Shown: in pieces, positions 1 to 7,646 of the stretch
Layout of the letters: each line of letters begins with the position of its first letter
Position numbering within the stretch: the first letter of the stretch is position 1
NCBI RefSeq assembly: GCF_009807035.1
Contig: NZ_WUBI01000007.1
Location: 62,001-126,000 of the forward strand
Source of the DNA: Paenibacillus dendrobii
GTDB lineage: Bacteria > Bacillota > Bacilli > Paenibacillales > Paenibacillaceae
Direction: 5' to 3'
Length of the DNA stretch: 64,000 bases
Program-made: the position numbers and the translations under genes
The notes under the pieces: generated by a model
What the model was told of the DNA's origin: nothing
The model's input: only the letters and a program-made list of their open reading frames with translations
Database searches by the model: none

Positions 1-147
1 CTGGTCCGCCTGCACATCATATCCAAGGCCCTCGAGCTTCTTCACTAGGCCAAATTTCAGCATGCTTTCCGGGCCGTTCTCGCTGCCTGGCCTGCCCGCC
101 CCAAGACCAAAGGGCACTCTGATTATGGAAATTGATTGTTGAACCAT
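1..147 (-). CDS. rocF: Arginase, N-terminal part (cut by window edge)
   Basis: Arginase hydrolyses arginine to ornithine and urea. Only the first 49 codons lie in the window. After a short MVQQS start the translation reads ISIIRVPFGLGAGRPGSENG, then a run ending LKKLEGLGYDV-like, which is the typical first strand and 'LGAGR-G-E-GP' turn of the arginase/agmatinase family. The ATG at 145-147 is preceded by a GGGAGG ribosome site. The gene starts 6 bp after the stop of rocD on the same strand, the expected order for an arginine-degradation operon: arginase makes ornithine, which the aminotransferase consumes. The catalytic manganese ligands are outside the window, so arginase rather than agmatinase is inferred mainly from rocD linkage. 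Confidence 0.85.
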   Translation of the reverse strand, partial: MVQQSISIIRVPFGLGAGRPGSENGPESMLKFGLVKKLEGLGYDVQADQ

Positions 148-153
148 CCTTGT

Positions 154-1359
154 TCAAACCCTCCCTTGACCGGCAAACACCTCTTCGATCCGGCTGAGAG
201 CAAAGTCCAGCTCTTCTTCCGTGATGACCAGGGGCGGTGCCAGCCGAATGGTCGTCTCATGCGTTTCCTTGCATAGCAGTCCAATTCGGGCCAGAGCATC
301 ACAATAGGGCCTTGCATGGACAGACAGCTGAATTCCGATCAGCAGTCCGCGCCCGCGAATGGAAACGATGTCCGGATGTTTAATGGATGTAAGCTTTTTC
401 ATAAAATAGCGTCCAAGCTCCTCGGATCGCTCTGCCAGTTTTTCCTCTTCCAGAACATCCAGTGCCGCCAGCGCTACCGCGCATGCCAGCGGGTTCCCGC
501 CGAAGGTCGAGCCGTGCGAGCCCGGCTCAAACACATTCATGATTTCCTCGTCCGCAGCGACTGCGGATATCGGTATGACACCGCCTCCCAGCGCTTTGCC
601 CAGAATGTACACATCCGGTACGACTGCCTCCCAGTCGCAAGCGAATTTTTGACCCGTTCGTCCGAATCCCGTCTGAATCTCATCGGCTATAAACAGCACG
701 CGCTGCTGGCGGCAGAGCTCAAGGGCTTCGGATAAAAAATGTGCCGGAGGTACGATAATCCCTGCTTCTCCCTGCAAAGGCTCCACAAGAAAAGCAGCCG
801 TATCCGGTGTAATCGCCGCTTTCAGCGCGTCCAGATCGCCATACGGAATCCTCTTGAAGCCCGGCGTAAAAGGCCCGAAATCCTGTTTGTAGGCTTCGTC
901 TGTCGAAAAAGAAGTTATGGTCAGCGTGCGCCCATGAAAATTGCCGTCGCAAACAATGATTTCCGCACGATTGTCCTCTACCCCTTTGACGCGATAAGCC
1001 CAGCGCCTAGCCATTTTAAGCGCGGTTTCCACTGCTTCCGCTCCGGTGTTCATCGCGAGGATCTTGTCTTTTCCGGTAAATTCCGCCAGTCTTCGCACGA
1101 ACTTCGCCAACGCCTCACTATGAAAGGCTCTTGAGACAAGCGTGACTTTATCCGCCTGCTCCTTCAGCGCCTGTATGATTTTAGGGTGGCGGTGACCATG
1201 ATTAAGCGCGGAATATGCGCTTAGCATATCAAGGTAACGGCGTCCTGCCGCATCCTCCACCCATACTCCCTCCGCCTTTTCAATGACAACCGGCAGCGGA
1301 AAATAGTTGCTTGCGCTGTACTGGTCCATCATATGCAGGACCTGCTCTGTTGTGGCCAT
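154..1359 (-). CDS. rocD: Ornithine aminotransferase
   Basis: Class-III PLP-dependent aminotransferase of 401 residues that moves the delta-amino group of ornithine to 2-oxoglutarate, giving glutamate semialdehyde in arginine/proline catabolism. Visible marks are the cofactor-phosphate loop NTGAEA (residues 104-109), ADEIQTG (225-231) with the PLP-binding Asp226, and the Schiff-base lysine in ILGKALGGG (Lys255). The order MLSAYSALNHGHRHPKI near the N-terminus is characteristic of RocD. I start at the ATG encoding MATTEQ because homologues begin at this point; an in-frame ATG six codons upstream (1377) exists, and neither has a strong ribosome site. rocF follows 6 bp downstream. Two dyad sequences lie upstream and may be operators. 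Confidence 0.93.
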   Translation of the reverse strand: MATTEQVLHMMDQYSASNYFPLPVVIEKAEGVWVEDAAGRRYLDMLSAYSALNHGHRHPKIIQALKEQADKVTLVSRAFHSEALAKFVRRLAEFTGKDKILAMNTGAEAVETALKMARRWAYRVKGVEDNRAEIIVCDGNFHGRTLTITSFSTDEAYKQDFGPFTPGFKRIPYGDLDALKAAITPDTAAFLVEPLQGEAGIIVPPAHFLSEALELCRQQRVLFIADEIQTGFGRTGQKFACDWEAVVPDVYILGKALGGGVIPISAVAADEEIMNVFEPGSHGSTFGGNPLACAVALAALDVLEEEKLAERSEELGRYFMKKLTSIKHPDIVSIRGRGLLIGIQLSVHARPYCDALARIGLLCKETHETTIRLAPPLVITEEELDFALSRIEEVFAGQGRV

Positions 1360-1390
1360 AGCTGCACATCCCATCATGTAAACTTTTCGC

Positions 1391-1480
1391 CTATATAAAT
1401 TGAAATCAGAAATTGTTCCAATTTATATAGCTGCGTTTTCTATCTTATTGGTGCAATTCACATTTCATGATTTGTGAATT
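1391..1480. promoter_or_regulatory. Upstream dyads of rocD (putative operators)
   Basis: Two separate inverted repeats sit in the rocD promoter region. The first has arms CTATATAAATTG (1391-1402) and CAATTTATATAG (1419-1430), a perfect 12-bp match with a 16-bp spacer. The second spans 1455-1480 with arms AATTCACA and TGTGAATT around a central CATG. Neither is followed by a T run, so they are more like protein-binding sites than terminators. RocR, AhrC/ArgR or AbrB/CodY-type control of roc genes is known in bacilli, but I cannot assign either site to one protein. Confidence 0.5.
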
Positions 1481-1496
1481 ATGGTACATACAAAAC

Positions 1497-1548
1497 AGCA
1501 AAAAGCACCGTCCCCTCCACTTGCCGCATGAAGGAGATCGGTGCCTTA
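1497..1548 (-). terminator. Terminator of thioredoxin-like gene
   Basis: On the minus strand GGCACCG pairs with CGGTGC across a long loop, followed by TTTTTGC. It lies about 90 bp after the stop of the thioredoxin-like gene and before the rocD promoter region. Confidence 0.6.
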
Positions 1549-1638
1549 TTTACTTCGGGATATTGCAGATTCCTATTTCTGTCGCTCATGTGAATTCTGC
1601 AGTTCAATGCTGCGAACGGGCTTTAACCCGTCACTTCA

Positions 1639-1965
1639 TTATTTTTTGGATTCCAACGTCTCCAGGTACTCAGAAATCTCAGCCGGCGTTTTCGCGAATT
1701 TGCTGTGCAAATGGGCCAGCTTCTCACCGTTCTTGTAAACCAGAAGGCTTGGAATTCCGCGTACATCGTTTTTGTTGGTGATCTCCTCGAACTGCTCCAC
1801 ATCCATGGCATAAAACTCCTTATCCGGATGCTTCGTCATCAGATCAGGCAGAAATTTATCCAGCGTCTTACAATCCGGGCACCATGTAGCGTCATATTTA
1901 ATAACGGTCAGCCCGTCTCGGTTGATCAAATCCTCGTATTGTTTCTCCGTTTGAATACGTTCCAT
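1639..1965 (-). CDS. Thioredoxin family protein
   Basis: A 108-residue cytosolic thioredoxin-fold protein. The redox motif WCPDC (Cys29, Cys32) follows the strand TVIKYDAT, and a cis-Pro site is present in RGIPSLLVYKNG, so all core thioredoxin elements are present. It differs from classical TrxA (WCGPC), matching the YtpP-like or general thioredoxin-like group, so its partner cannot be named. The open frame extends 22 codons further upstream, but the ATG at 1963-1965 has an AAGGGG ribosome site nine bases away and matches the family's usual length. It stands alone with its own terminator. Confidence 0.88.
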   Translation of the reverse strand: MERIQTEKQYEDLINRDGLTVIKYDATWCPDCKTLDKFLPDLMTKHPDKEFYAMDVEQFEEITNKNDVRGIPSLLVYKNGEKLAHLHSKFAKTPAEISEYLETLESKK

Positions 1966-2097
1966 CTCTGCTATCCCCTTTACCGTGTCTTTGGCGGCTT
2001 CATCAGAAGCTCGGGGTTTCGGAAACTGCAATGACTTTAATCACACTTTCCGAACCTGATCTTATTTTAGCCGCTTATGACTTGGTTTGCAAAAGGA

Positions 2098-2721
2098 TTA
2101 CATCGAATGCATGTCATGACCGGAGGATGGCGGTTCCCCTGCAGTAGGCCCGTGTCCTAGCCAGGCGGCAACGCACAAGATGACGACCGGAACTACAATG
2201 TAAATCATCCAAAAGGAAGTTTGCGCTGGTGCCGTCGGCAAAAAACTCTGTTTTTCCTTGACCGCGCTCACAGCAGCGACTGCATCCCCTTCCCGGTGCT
2301 TGCGATCATGAATCAGGTAGATGACCATAGCAGTCACCGCGATAAACATGGCATCCATGATGAACAGCATGACATCCCATTGCCGCTTCGGGATCATCTC
2401 GCCCAGCATGGCTCCGTGCACTCCGCCCATAATGCCTCCGCCAACCCCTTCGACAACAGCCAAGAGGTTGAGAGGCCTGCCGATCAAATAACCGATCAGG
2501 AAGCAAAACAGGATCGAAATCCCGGTAGATACAACGAGGTTCTGTGCGAACAGCATGCCCAGAATGACGCCAATCGTCAAATTCGACATGAGTCCCGTCG
2601 TCATCACGACCACCATACCCGTCATGTTCGTCAAAATGTGACGGTTCAACTGAACGTACATGATGCATAACACCGTATAAATGAAGACAATCAATATGCT
2701 CATATTCAACAGCATGCGCAT
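2098..2721 (-). CDS. Multi-pass membrane protein, unknown function
   Basis: A 207-residue protein I do not recognise. About five hydrophobic segments are visible (roughly residues 5-24, 31-58, 62-85, 112-137 and 168-190), with a glycine-rich stretch (VVEGVGGGIMGGVHGAMLGE) around 89-108. The short C-terminal tail after the last helix is rich in His and Met (GHDMHSM), which could bind copper or another metal; that is inference only. A GGAAAGGGGAC ribosome site precedes the ATG. There is no close partner: the neighbours on both sides are separated by more than 60 bp. The membrane location is well supported; the function is not. Confidence 0.75.
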   Translation of the reverse strand: MRMLLNMSILIVFIYTVLCIMYVQLNRHILTNMTGMVVVMTTGLMSNLTIGVILGMLFAQNLVVSTGISILFCFLIGYLIGRPLNLLAVVEGVGGGIMGGVHGAMLGEMIPKRQWDVMLFIMDAMFIAVTAMVIYLIHDRKHREGDAVAAVSAVKEKQSFLPTAPAQTSFWMIYIVVPVVILCVAAWLGHGPTAGEPPSSGHDMHSM

Positions 2722-2863
2722 GTCCCCTTTCCGCCCAGGTGTTGCTGCGTGAACTTTTCAAGAATGCTTCCCGTTTTTATCGTCCGCAGCTGCGGCACCT
2801 TTTCTACCGCTCTCTGAAGCTTATTCAGGCAGCATGCTCTTTATGCTGATAACTCGTAGAAGC

Positions 2864-2906
2864 AAAAAAGGAGAGCACCGCTATCCATAGCAGAAACTCT
2901 CCTTTG
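2864..2906 (-). terminator. Terminator of YdeI-like gene
   Basis: AAAGGAGAG pairs with CTCTCCTTT, followed on the minus strand by TTTTTTGC; 15 bp after the stop of the YdeI-like gene. Confidence 0.8.
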
Positions 2907-2920
2907 AAAAATTGCATTTT

Positions 2921-3499
2921 TCATGGATAAATCTTTTCTCCATTTTCGAGCATGCGGATGAACTCAGCTGTCTTTTTCAGCCGGGTTTCCTCCTTTTTGG
3001 CATTTTGAATTCGAAAGTGAATGGCGAATTTGTTCTGGCTATTCAGCGTCTCATAAAACGCCTTGGCGCGTGGATGCGACTCAAAAGCAGCCCGCAGCTC
3101 CTCTGGGGGTGCATTCTTGCTTTGCGGTTCGTAAGCCTTTTCCCAGCGTCCGTTCTTCTTGGCGTTATCAACCGCTGCAATTCCTGCGGGGCGCATCCGT
3201 CCTTCTTCCGTCAGCCTCTGGACCTTCTCCCGGTTCACCTGCGACCACATGCTGCTTTTCCCTCTCGGTCCAAAACGCTGTATCCAGCTGCTCTCATCCA
3301 AGGTTTCCTTCCGGCTGTCAATCCATCCGTAGCATAAAGCGCTATCCAGCGCTTCAGCATAACTCACGGTGGCCAGTCCCGAATTTTTCTTAGCGATCTG
3401 CAGACTGACGCCGTTCGACAGATCGTGGTTCTCTTCCAGCCAAGCTTCCCACTCCTGCTGATCCTTACATAAAAGCAGCGGCCATTCAGCTTTGTTCAT
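2921..3499 (-). CDS. YdeI/OmdA family protein
   Basis: A 192-residue cytosolic protein of the YdeI / 'bacteriocin-protection, OmpD-associated' family. Family-typical stretches are the N-terminal EWEAWLEENH, the central SALCYGWIDS and IQRFGPRG, and the C-terminal FYETLNSQNKFAIHFRIQNA. The biochemical role of the family is poorly defined. The open frame runs 31 codons further upstream; I chose the ATG at 3497-3499 because an AAGGGG ribosome site lies just before it and conserved sequence begins there. It is a monocistronic unit with a terminator directly downstream. No link to the peptide operon 0.9 kb away is evident, despite the family's historical name. Confidence 0.83.
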   Translation of the reverse strand: MNKAEWPLLLCKDQQEWEAWLEENHDLSNGVSLQIAKKNSGLATVSYAEALDSALCYGWIDSRKETLDESSWIQRFGPRGKSSMWSQVNREKVQRLTEEGRMRPAGIAAVDNAKKNGRWEKAYEPQSKNAPPEELRAAFESHPRAKAFYETLNSQNKFAIHFRIQNAKKEETRLKKTAEFIRMLENGEKIYP

Positions 3500-3616
3500 C
3501 TCGCTCGTCCCCTTCCCTGGTTTGCCCGGTAGTATTCTTCGGCTGCTTGATGTTCCTACATTTATTCCCATTTTACCCGCCGAGCTGAACATTCATCAAG
3601 GATTTACCTGGACAAA

Positions 3617-3664
3617 AGAAAAAAAGAGTCCCACCGATAAATCCGGCAAAAAGGACTCTCTTTG
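3617..3664 (-). terminator. Terminator of methyltransferase gene
   Basis: AGAGTCC pairs with GGACTCT with a long loop, followed on the minus strand by a run of seven T; 30 bp after the methyltransferase stop. Confidence 0.75.
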
Positions 3665-3694
3665 ACTTGTTTCGATCATGAACATACATACCGT

Positions 3695-4264
3695 CTATTT
3701 TTCAAAAACGACGCTGTAAAAGGCTTCCGTCCACGGCTGACGGCTTAGCACCTTAAAGCCCATCTCCTCTAAAATGCTTGTCATTTCGCCAGAGGAAATA
3801 CGGTGGTTCTGCGGCGGTCCGCTTTCGGTTTGCATCCGCTCCCATTCAATGCACAGCGCTTTGCCGCCCTTTTTCAGGACACGCTGGATTTCCCTTAGCC
3901 CCTGCTCCGGCGGGTCCACTTCATGAAGCACCATGGAGCAAATGACGGCATCCACCTTCCCATCTTCCATCGGGATCTGCTCTGCTTCACCTTGGATGAT
4001 CTCAATATGGCCCGTCTTCTGCTCCTCCATGCGGCTTTTTAAATATTCCAGCATGGCGGACTGAGCATCCAGCGCATAGACGATGCCGCTGGTTCTCTCC
4101 GCAGCCGGAAACGTAAAGTATCCTCCGCCCGCGCCCACATCCAGAATATCCTCGCTGCCTGTTAAACCAAGCAGATCCAGGAGCTGCTCCGGCGGAAGAT
4201 TCTTTCTGCGCTCAGGGTTGTCCAGCTTGGCAATCCGTGCCGGGTCAAAACGTTTCTCGTTCAT
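3695..4264 (-). CDS. Class I SAM-dependent methyltransferase
   Basis: A 189-residue UbiE/Methyltransf_11-type enzyme. Motif I is ILDVGAGGGYF (residues 40-50), the acidic ribose-binding strand is YALDAQ, motif II/III positions are VDAVICSMVLHEV, and the post-motif is LKKGGKALCIEWE. The substrate is unknown; small-molecule methylation is the usual role of this group. An AGGGAGGA ribosome site precedes the ATG. It lies downstream of the ABC exporter on the same strand but is separated by about 95 bp with a possible own promoter (TTGCCC, 18 bp, TAGAAT), so I treat it as independent of the peptide operon. A role as a tailoring enzyme there cannot be excluded. Confidence 0.88.
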   Translation of the reverse strand: MNEKRFDPARIAKLDNPERRKNLPPEQLLDLLGLTGSEDILDVGAGGGYFTFPAAERTSGIVYALDAQSAMLEYLKSRMEEQKTGHIEIIQGEAEQIPMEDGKVDAVICSMVLHEVDPPEQGLREIQRVLKKGGKALCIEWERMQTESGPPQNHRISSGEMTSILEEMGFKVLSRQPWTEAFYSVVFEK

Positions 4265-4359
4265 CGATTCTTCCTCCCTATCGGTACATACGGTTAGATT
4301 CTTTCATTCTAGCATTCCCGATGAAACAGGGGCAAACCGCTGACATAAACATTTTCAAC

Positions 4360-5070
4360 TTAGAAGCGTTCCGCCAGATTGGCTCTATTCCATAGCTTGG
4401 GCAAAGCTGCGAGCGCAGCAACGAGAACAATGATGCCTACGGGAAGTGTGATATAGAGAATCGAGTCCATACTGAATTTGACCACGCTGTAACCCAGCCC
4501 TCCCATAGAGCCAAGCATAATCGGCATCATGCAAAGTGCCCCGTACTGCTGGGCGTTGCGGATTTCACGCACTTTGACGGCAACCATAAACCCGATGGAA
4601 ACCACGAGAAAGTAGTACGCGATACTGGCGGTAAGGAGTACAGCGTAAAATGTCCAGGAGGCCCCGCCGTGAATATCCTGCACCTCGTAGGTCCCGATGT
4701 AAAACACGGCCTGCGATAACAAGACAACTACAAAAGCAGGCAGCAAAATGGAAAGCATTTTCCCGGCAAACAAAGAACGGTTGGATACCGGCGTAGCTAG
4801 CAGCGGCACGAGTGTCCTCATTTCGAACTCGCCGGCAAGATTGATTGCTGACAGTGCAGCCGGTACAAAGGAGGGCATAAAACACATCACGACCGCGACC
4901 ACTCGCCACATGTACACCTGCTCGCTCAGTGTTGCATCCGACGATACGGAGCTTCCCAGATACCACGATGCCGCAATCGGCAAAAAAATCCCGAATACGA
5001 CCATCATGGCAGCCATAGCGCGCTGGGTCCCTAGTCCGGAAAGTTCTCTTTTCAGGATCGTTCCCATCAT
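4360..5070 (-). CDS. ABC-2 type exporter permease
   Basis: A 236-residue integral membrane protein with about six hydrophobic helices. It has the ABC-2 permease pattern: an amphipathic N-terminus (ILKRELSGLG), then alternating helices with the FEMRTLVPLLATPVSNRSLFAGKM region (split here as EMRTLVPLL and VSNRSLFAGK) typical of the cytoplasmic loop facing the ATPase. Its start overlaps the ATPase stop by an ATGA, so the two are translationally coupled. As the last gene of the putative RiPP operon it most likely exports the matured peptides or removes them from the membrane as self-protection. No obvious terminator follows. Confidence 0.87.
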   Translation of the reverse strand: MMGTILKRELSGLGTQRAMAAMMVVFGIFLPIAASWYLGSSVSSDATLSEQVYMWRVVAVVMCFMPSFVPAALSAINLAGEFEMRTLVPLLATPVSNRSLFAGKMLSILLPAFVVVLLSQAVFYIGTYEVQDIHGGASWTFYAVLLTASIAYYFLVVSIGFMVAVKVREIRNAQQYGALCMMPIMLGSMGGLGYSVVKFSMDSILYITLPVGIIVLVAALAALPKLWNRANLAERF

Positions 5071-5999
5071 TGGTGCACAACCTCCTTCACAGCCGACATG
5101 TAACGCTCATTCAGGCTGGTACGGCTTTGTTTGGAAAAATCAATCACCTGGATGCCCTCGTCCGACATGGCGCTCAGCACAACCCGCAGTTCATCCGGAT
5201 TTTCCGCTTCATAGCGAATGAGATACGATTTCGGTTCTCCGGCGGCTTCGCAGGCAACCTTTCGGCCCAATCGTTCCTTCAGCCGTTGAACCGCTTGGGA
5301 TTCAGCCTGCACCTGGATAACATAACATTCCGCAGCATTCGTCTCCTCGATGCGGATCGAATCAATCAGTTTGCCGAATTTAAGAATGAATACTTGATCG
5401 GCTACCTGCTCGACTTCATGCAGATTATGGCTGCACATGATGACTGTTTTTCCTTCTTTTCGAAATTGCCTGATCTGATTCAGTACCGATTCGCGCACCT
5501 CTGGGTCGAGGTTGTCCGTCGCTTCGTCCAAAAACAGAATATCCGGTTCATGCACAAGCGCTCTGGCGATATTCACTTTCTGCTTGTTCCCCTTGGAGAG
5601 CTTCGCGATTTCGACATTCATATATTTCGTCAGGTCCAATGCTTCGACGACTTTCATAACCTGCGGCGAAAGTTGCGCAAATCCATATAATTTGGAGAAA
5701 AAAAGCAGATAGTTGCGCACCTTCATATGCCCGTATGCGCCTTGATCCTCGACAACGATTCCGATTTTTTTGCGTGCTTCCAGAGAATTAGCGTTTATCT
5801 CCTTTCCTCCGACCATGACGCTTCCGCTCGTGGCATCAATCAGCCCGAGCATAATTTTGAGTAAAGTCGTTTTGCCTGAGCCGTTCGGCCCGACAATACC
5901 TGCGACCTGCCCTCGATGAATCGTAAGCGATATCCGGTCCAAAGCGGTAAGCGTCCCGTATTGTTTGATCACATGCTTGACCTGAATTAGGTTCTCCAT
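5067..5999 (-). CDS. ABC exporter ATP-binding subunit
   Basis: A 310-residue ATPase. Walker A is GPNGSGKT (37-44), the signature is LSKGNKQ (134-140, with LSKG in place of LSGG), Walker B is ILFLDEA (154-160), and the switch histidine is in MCSHNLHE. A C-terminal extension of about 90 residues follows the nucleotide-binding domain, as in CcmA/BcrA-like peptide-resistance or export ATPases. It is coupled to the permease by an ATGA overlap and begins 22 bp after the small membrane protein gene. In context it powers export or immunity for the short hydrophobic peptides encoded upstream. Confidence 0.92.
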   Translation of the reverse strand: MENLIQVKHVIKQYGTLTALDRISLTIHRGQVAGIVGPNGSGKTTLLKIMLGLIDATSGSVMVGGKEINANSLEARKKIGIVVEDQGAYGHMKVRNYLLFFSKLYGFAQLSPQVMKVVEALDLTKYMNVEIAKLSKGNKQKVNIARALVHEPDILFLDEATDNLDPEVRESVLNQIRQFRKEGKTVIMCSHNLHEVEQVADQVFILKFGKLIDSIRIEETNAAECYVIQVQAESQAVQRLKERLGRKVACEAAGEPKSYLIRYEAENPDELRVVLSAMSDEGIQVIDFSKQSRTSLNERYMSAVKEVVHQ

Positions 6000-6021
6000 C
6001 GTCTACCTCCATCCCTTTTAT

Positions 6022-6222
6022 TTACTGATTCCGCCGCACAGCCCAGCCATCTCGGCGGATTTTACGCACAATGACGATGAATAGAACCAGTGCTGCAGCC
6101 ATGTCGACCCCAATAACGACCTCCTGGCTGACAAGGAAAATCACACTTAGCTTCATCGAAAGCACGGCTACAACCGTGAGAAGGGCCGCAATGGCTACGT
6201 ATAATGCTTTTCTTCGAATCAT
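6022..6222 (-). CDS. Small two-helix membrane protein, candidate immunity factor
   Basis: A 66-residue protein with two hydrophobic segments (roughly 7-30 and 36-54) and a basic C-terminus (VRKIRRDGWAVRRNQ). I recognise no family. I take the ATG at 6220-6222, which overlaps the stop of the ThiF-like gene as ATGA; a GTG three codons upstream with a closer AAAGGAG is an alternative. Small basic membrane proteins placed between maturation and transport genes of bacteriocin operons are often immunity proteins, so that is a reasonable inference but not shown by sequence. It could also be an accessory subunit of the membrane-bound maturation complex. Confidence 0.7.
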   Translation of the reverse strand: MIRRKALYVAIAALLTVVAVLSMKLSVIFLVSQEVVIGVDMAAALVLFIVIVRKIRRDGWAVRRNQ

Positions 6223-7646
6223 GATAACCACATATCTCCTTTCCGTGTCACGAATTTGACCGCAAACACGACAGCATTGCTGAGGAAAAAGAGCAGCGAT
6301 ATCGCCACGCTGATCTCAAGTATGGTCAGGCTAACATTCTGGATGATGGCAAACACGAAGCTTAGTCCCCTGCCCGCTGCATTAAAGAACGCGTTCATAT
6401 TGATGAACAGATTCGTGACCAAACTGATTGCGCAGTAGATCGAGCTGACAATAAATATCTCCTTTCTCAGCTCGGCCGGCTGATCCTCAAACCATGAATC
6501 GATGAAAAGAAATGAAAGCAAGAGTACCATAAGCGCCAACAGGCCCACATAAATATCACCGGCCAGAAATCTCAGTACGGATGCCAGAACGAATATCCCC
6601 GTCATCCCCACGCGGTAGGACCAAACGCGCTGCTTATTTACCGGCTCCTCCGCCGGCACCTCATGCGGATTATGGCCGCAAACCCGGCATCGCTCGGCAG
6701 CCCGGAGATTAAGCGTGTCCCAGGAATCCGTTTTGGTATTGAATAGATGAAGTTTGTTCTTCAGCTCATCCGTTTTCTTGATCAGGATTTTAAAAGCAAA
6801 CATGGATACTGTGGATGCGACCATCATCGTGAGGGGACCAAACGTTGGGCCTGTCCCGTGAATGCGCTTGGCGTTCCCAAACCCGAGGCAAGCTGCGCAT
6901 AAGGACTCGCCCGGAAGATAGATAGGCCCGACCACGCCGATATGATCCAAAAACCCCCCATTGATTAGCGGCACCTGGTGCTTTACGCAAACCTCATTAG
7001 CCCACTCCGTGGCTTCCTCCGGCGTATCAATAGCCTTGACGACAAGTGTTTTGCCATCCATATAACGCTCGATATCCGCCGGGGACTCCACCTTCATCCG
7101 AACGGGGATGAGTTCCATATCCGGGTTAAAGGCCTTTATTTTACTGCAAAGAACTTCTACCTTGGGCAGGCCAATATCATCCGGCACGTACATCAACTGG
7201 CGATTCAAATTGCTTTCTTCAATGACATCAAAATCAATGACCGTGACCTGTCCGACGCCCATAGCCGCCAGATTCCAAAGCACATGGGTGCCGATCGCCC
7301 CCGCACCGAGCAACAGTACCCGCGATGACCGGAGGTCCTCCTGATACTGCGTGAAGTCGCTGCCGAGCAGCGTGAAAAATCCCATTTGCCTGGAATATCT
7401 GCCTTCGGTGGAGACACCTTCGCCCGGCAGGAAAATCCGCCTAGAGATGTATTCCTCCAGCTCACGCTCATTAAGAAAGCCCTTCACTTCGTCCAGATGA
7501 AAATGCGGATGCGTACGGATAAACTGTATGAAGTCCGCCCGCTCTTTTCCCAAAGAAACCTGCATATCATCGGTATTGTAGATCAAATAGCCGGAGTCGA
7601 TCTCCGCGATAAAAGCAAATGGATTCATCGTATATAGATGATTCAT
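6219..7646 (-). CDS. ThiF/E1-like adenylating enzyme with membrane domain (RiPP maturase candidate)
   Basis: A 475-residue three-part protein. Residues 1-95 form a small N-terminal domain that looks like a RiPP-recognition/PqqD-like fold. Residues 100-325 are a ThiF/MoeB/E1-type domain: nucleotide loop GAGAIG (114-119), ESNLNRQ (144-150) with the catalytic-type Arg149, KAIDTPEE (204-211), and two zinc-type CxxC pairs (CAAC 250-253, CRVC 320-323). Residues 345-465 hold about four hydrophobic helices, an unusual fusion for this family. E1-like enzymes adenylate a carboxylate, commonly a peptide or protein C-terminus. Start and stop overlap the M50 gene and the small membrane gene by ATGA. Its action on the precursors upstream is inferred from context. 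Confidence 0.88.
   Translation of the reverse strand: MNHLYTMNPFAFIAEIDSGYLIYNTDDMQVSLGKERADFIQFIRTHPHFHLDEVKGFLNERELEEYISRRIFLPGEGVSTEGRYSRQMGFFTLLGSDFTQYQEDLRSSRVLLLGAGAIGTHVLWNLAAMGVGQVTVIDFDVIEESNLNRQLMYVPDDIGLPKVEVLCSKIKAFNPDMELIPVRMKVESPADIERYMDGKTLVVKAIDTPEEATEWANEVCVKHQVPLINGGFLDHIGVVGPIYLPGESLCAACLGFGNAKRIHGTGPTFGPLTMMVASTVSMFAFKILIKKTDELKNKLHLFNTKTDSWDTLNLRAAERCRVCGHNPHEVPAEEPVNKQRVWSYRVGMTGIFVLASVLRFLAGDIYVGLLALMVLLLSFLFIDSWFEDQPAELRKEIFIVSSIYCAISLVTNLFINMNAFFNAAGRGLSFVFAIIQNVSLTILEISVAISLLFFLSNAVVFAVKFVTRKGDMWLS

Noticed and set aside
123..317. 64-codon minus-strand frame over the rocD 3' end
   Set aside because: It overlaps rocD and the arginase start in another frame and is basic and unlike any family.
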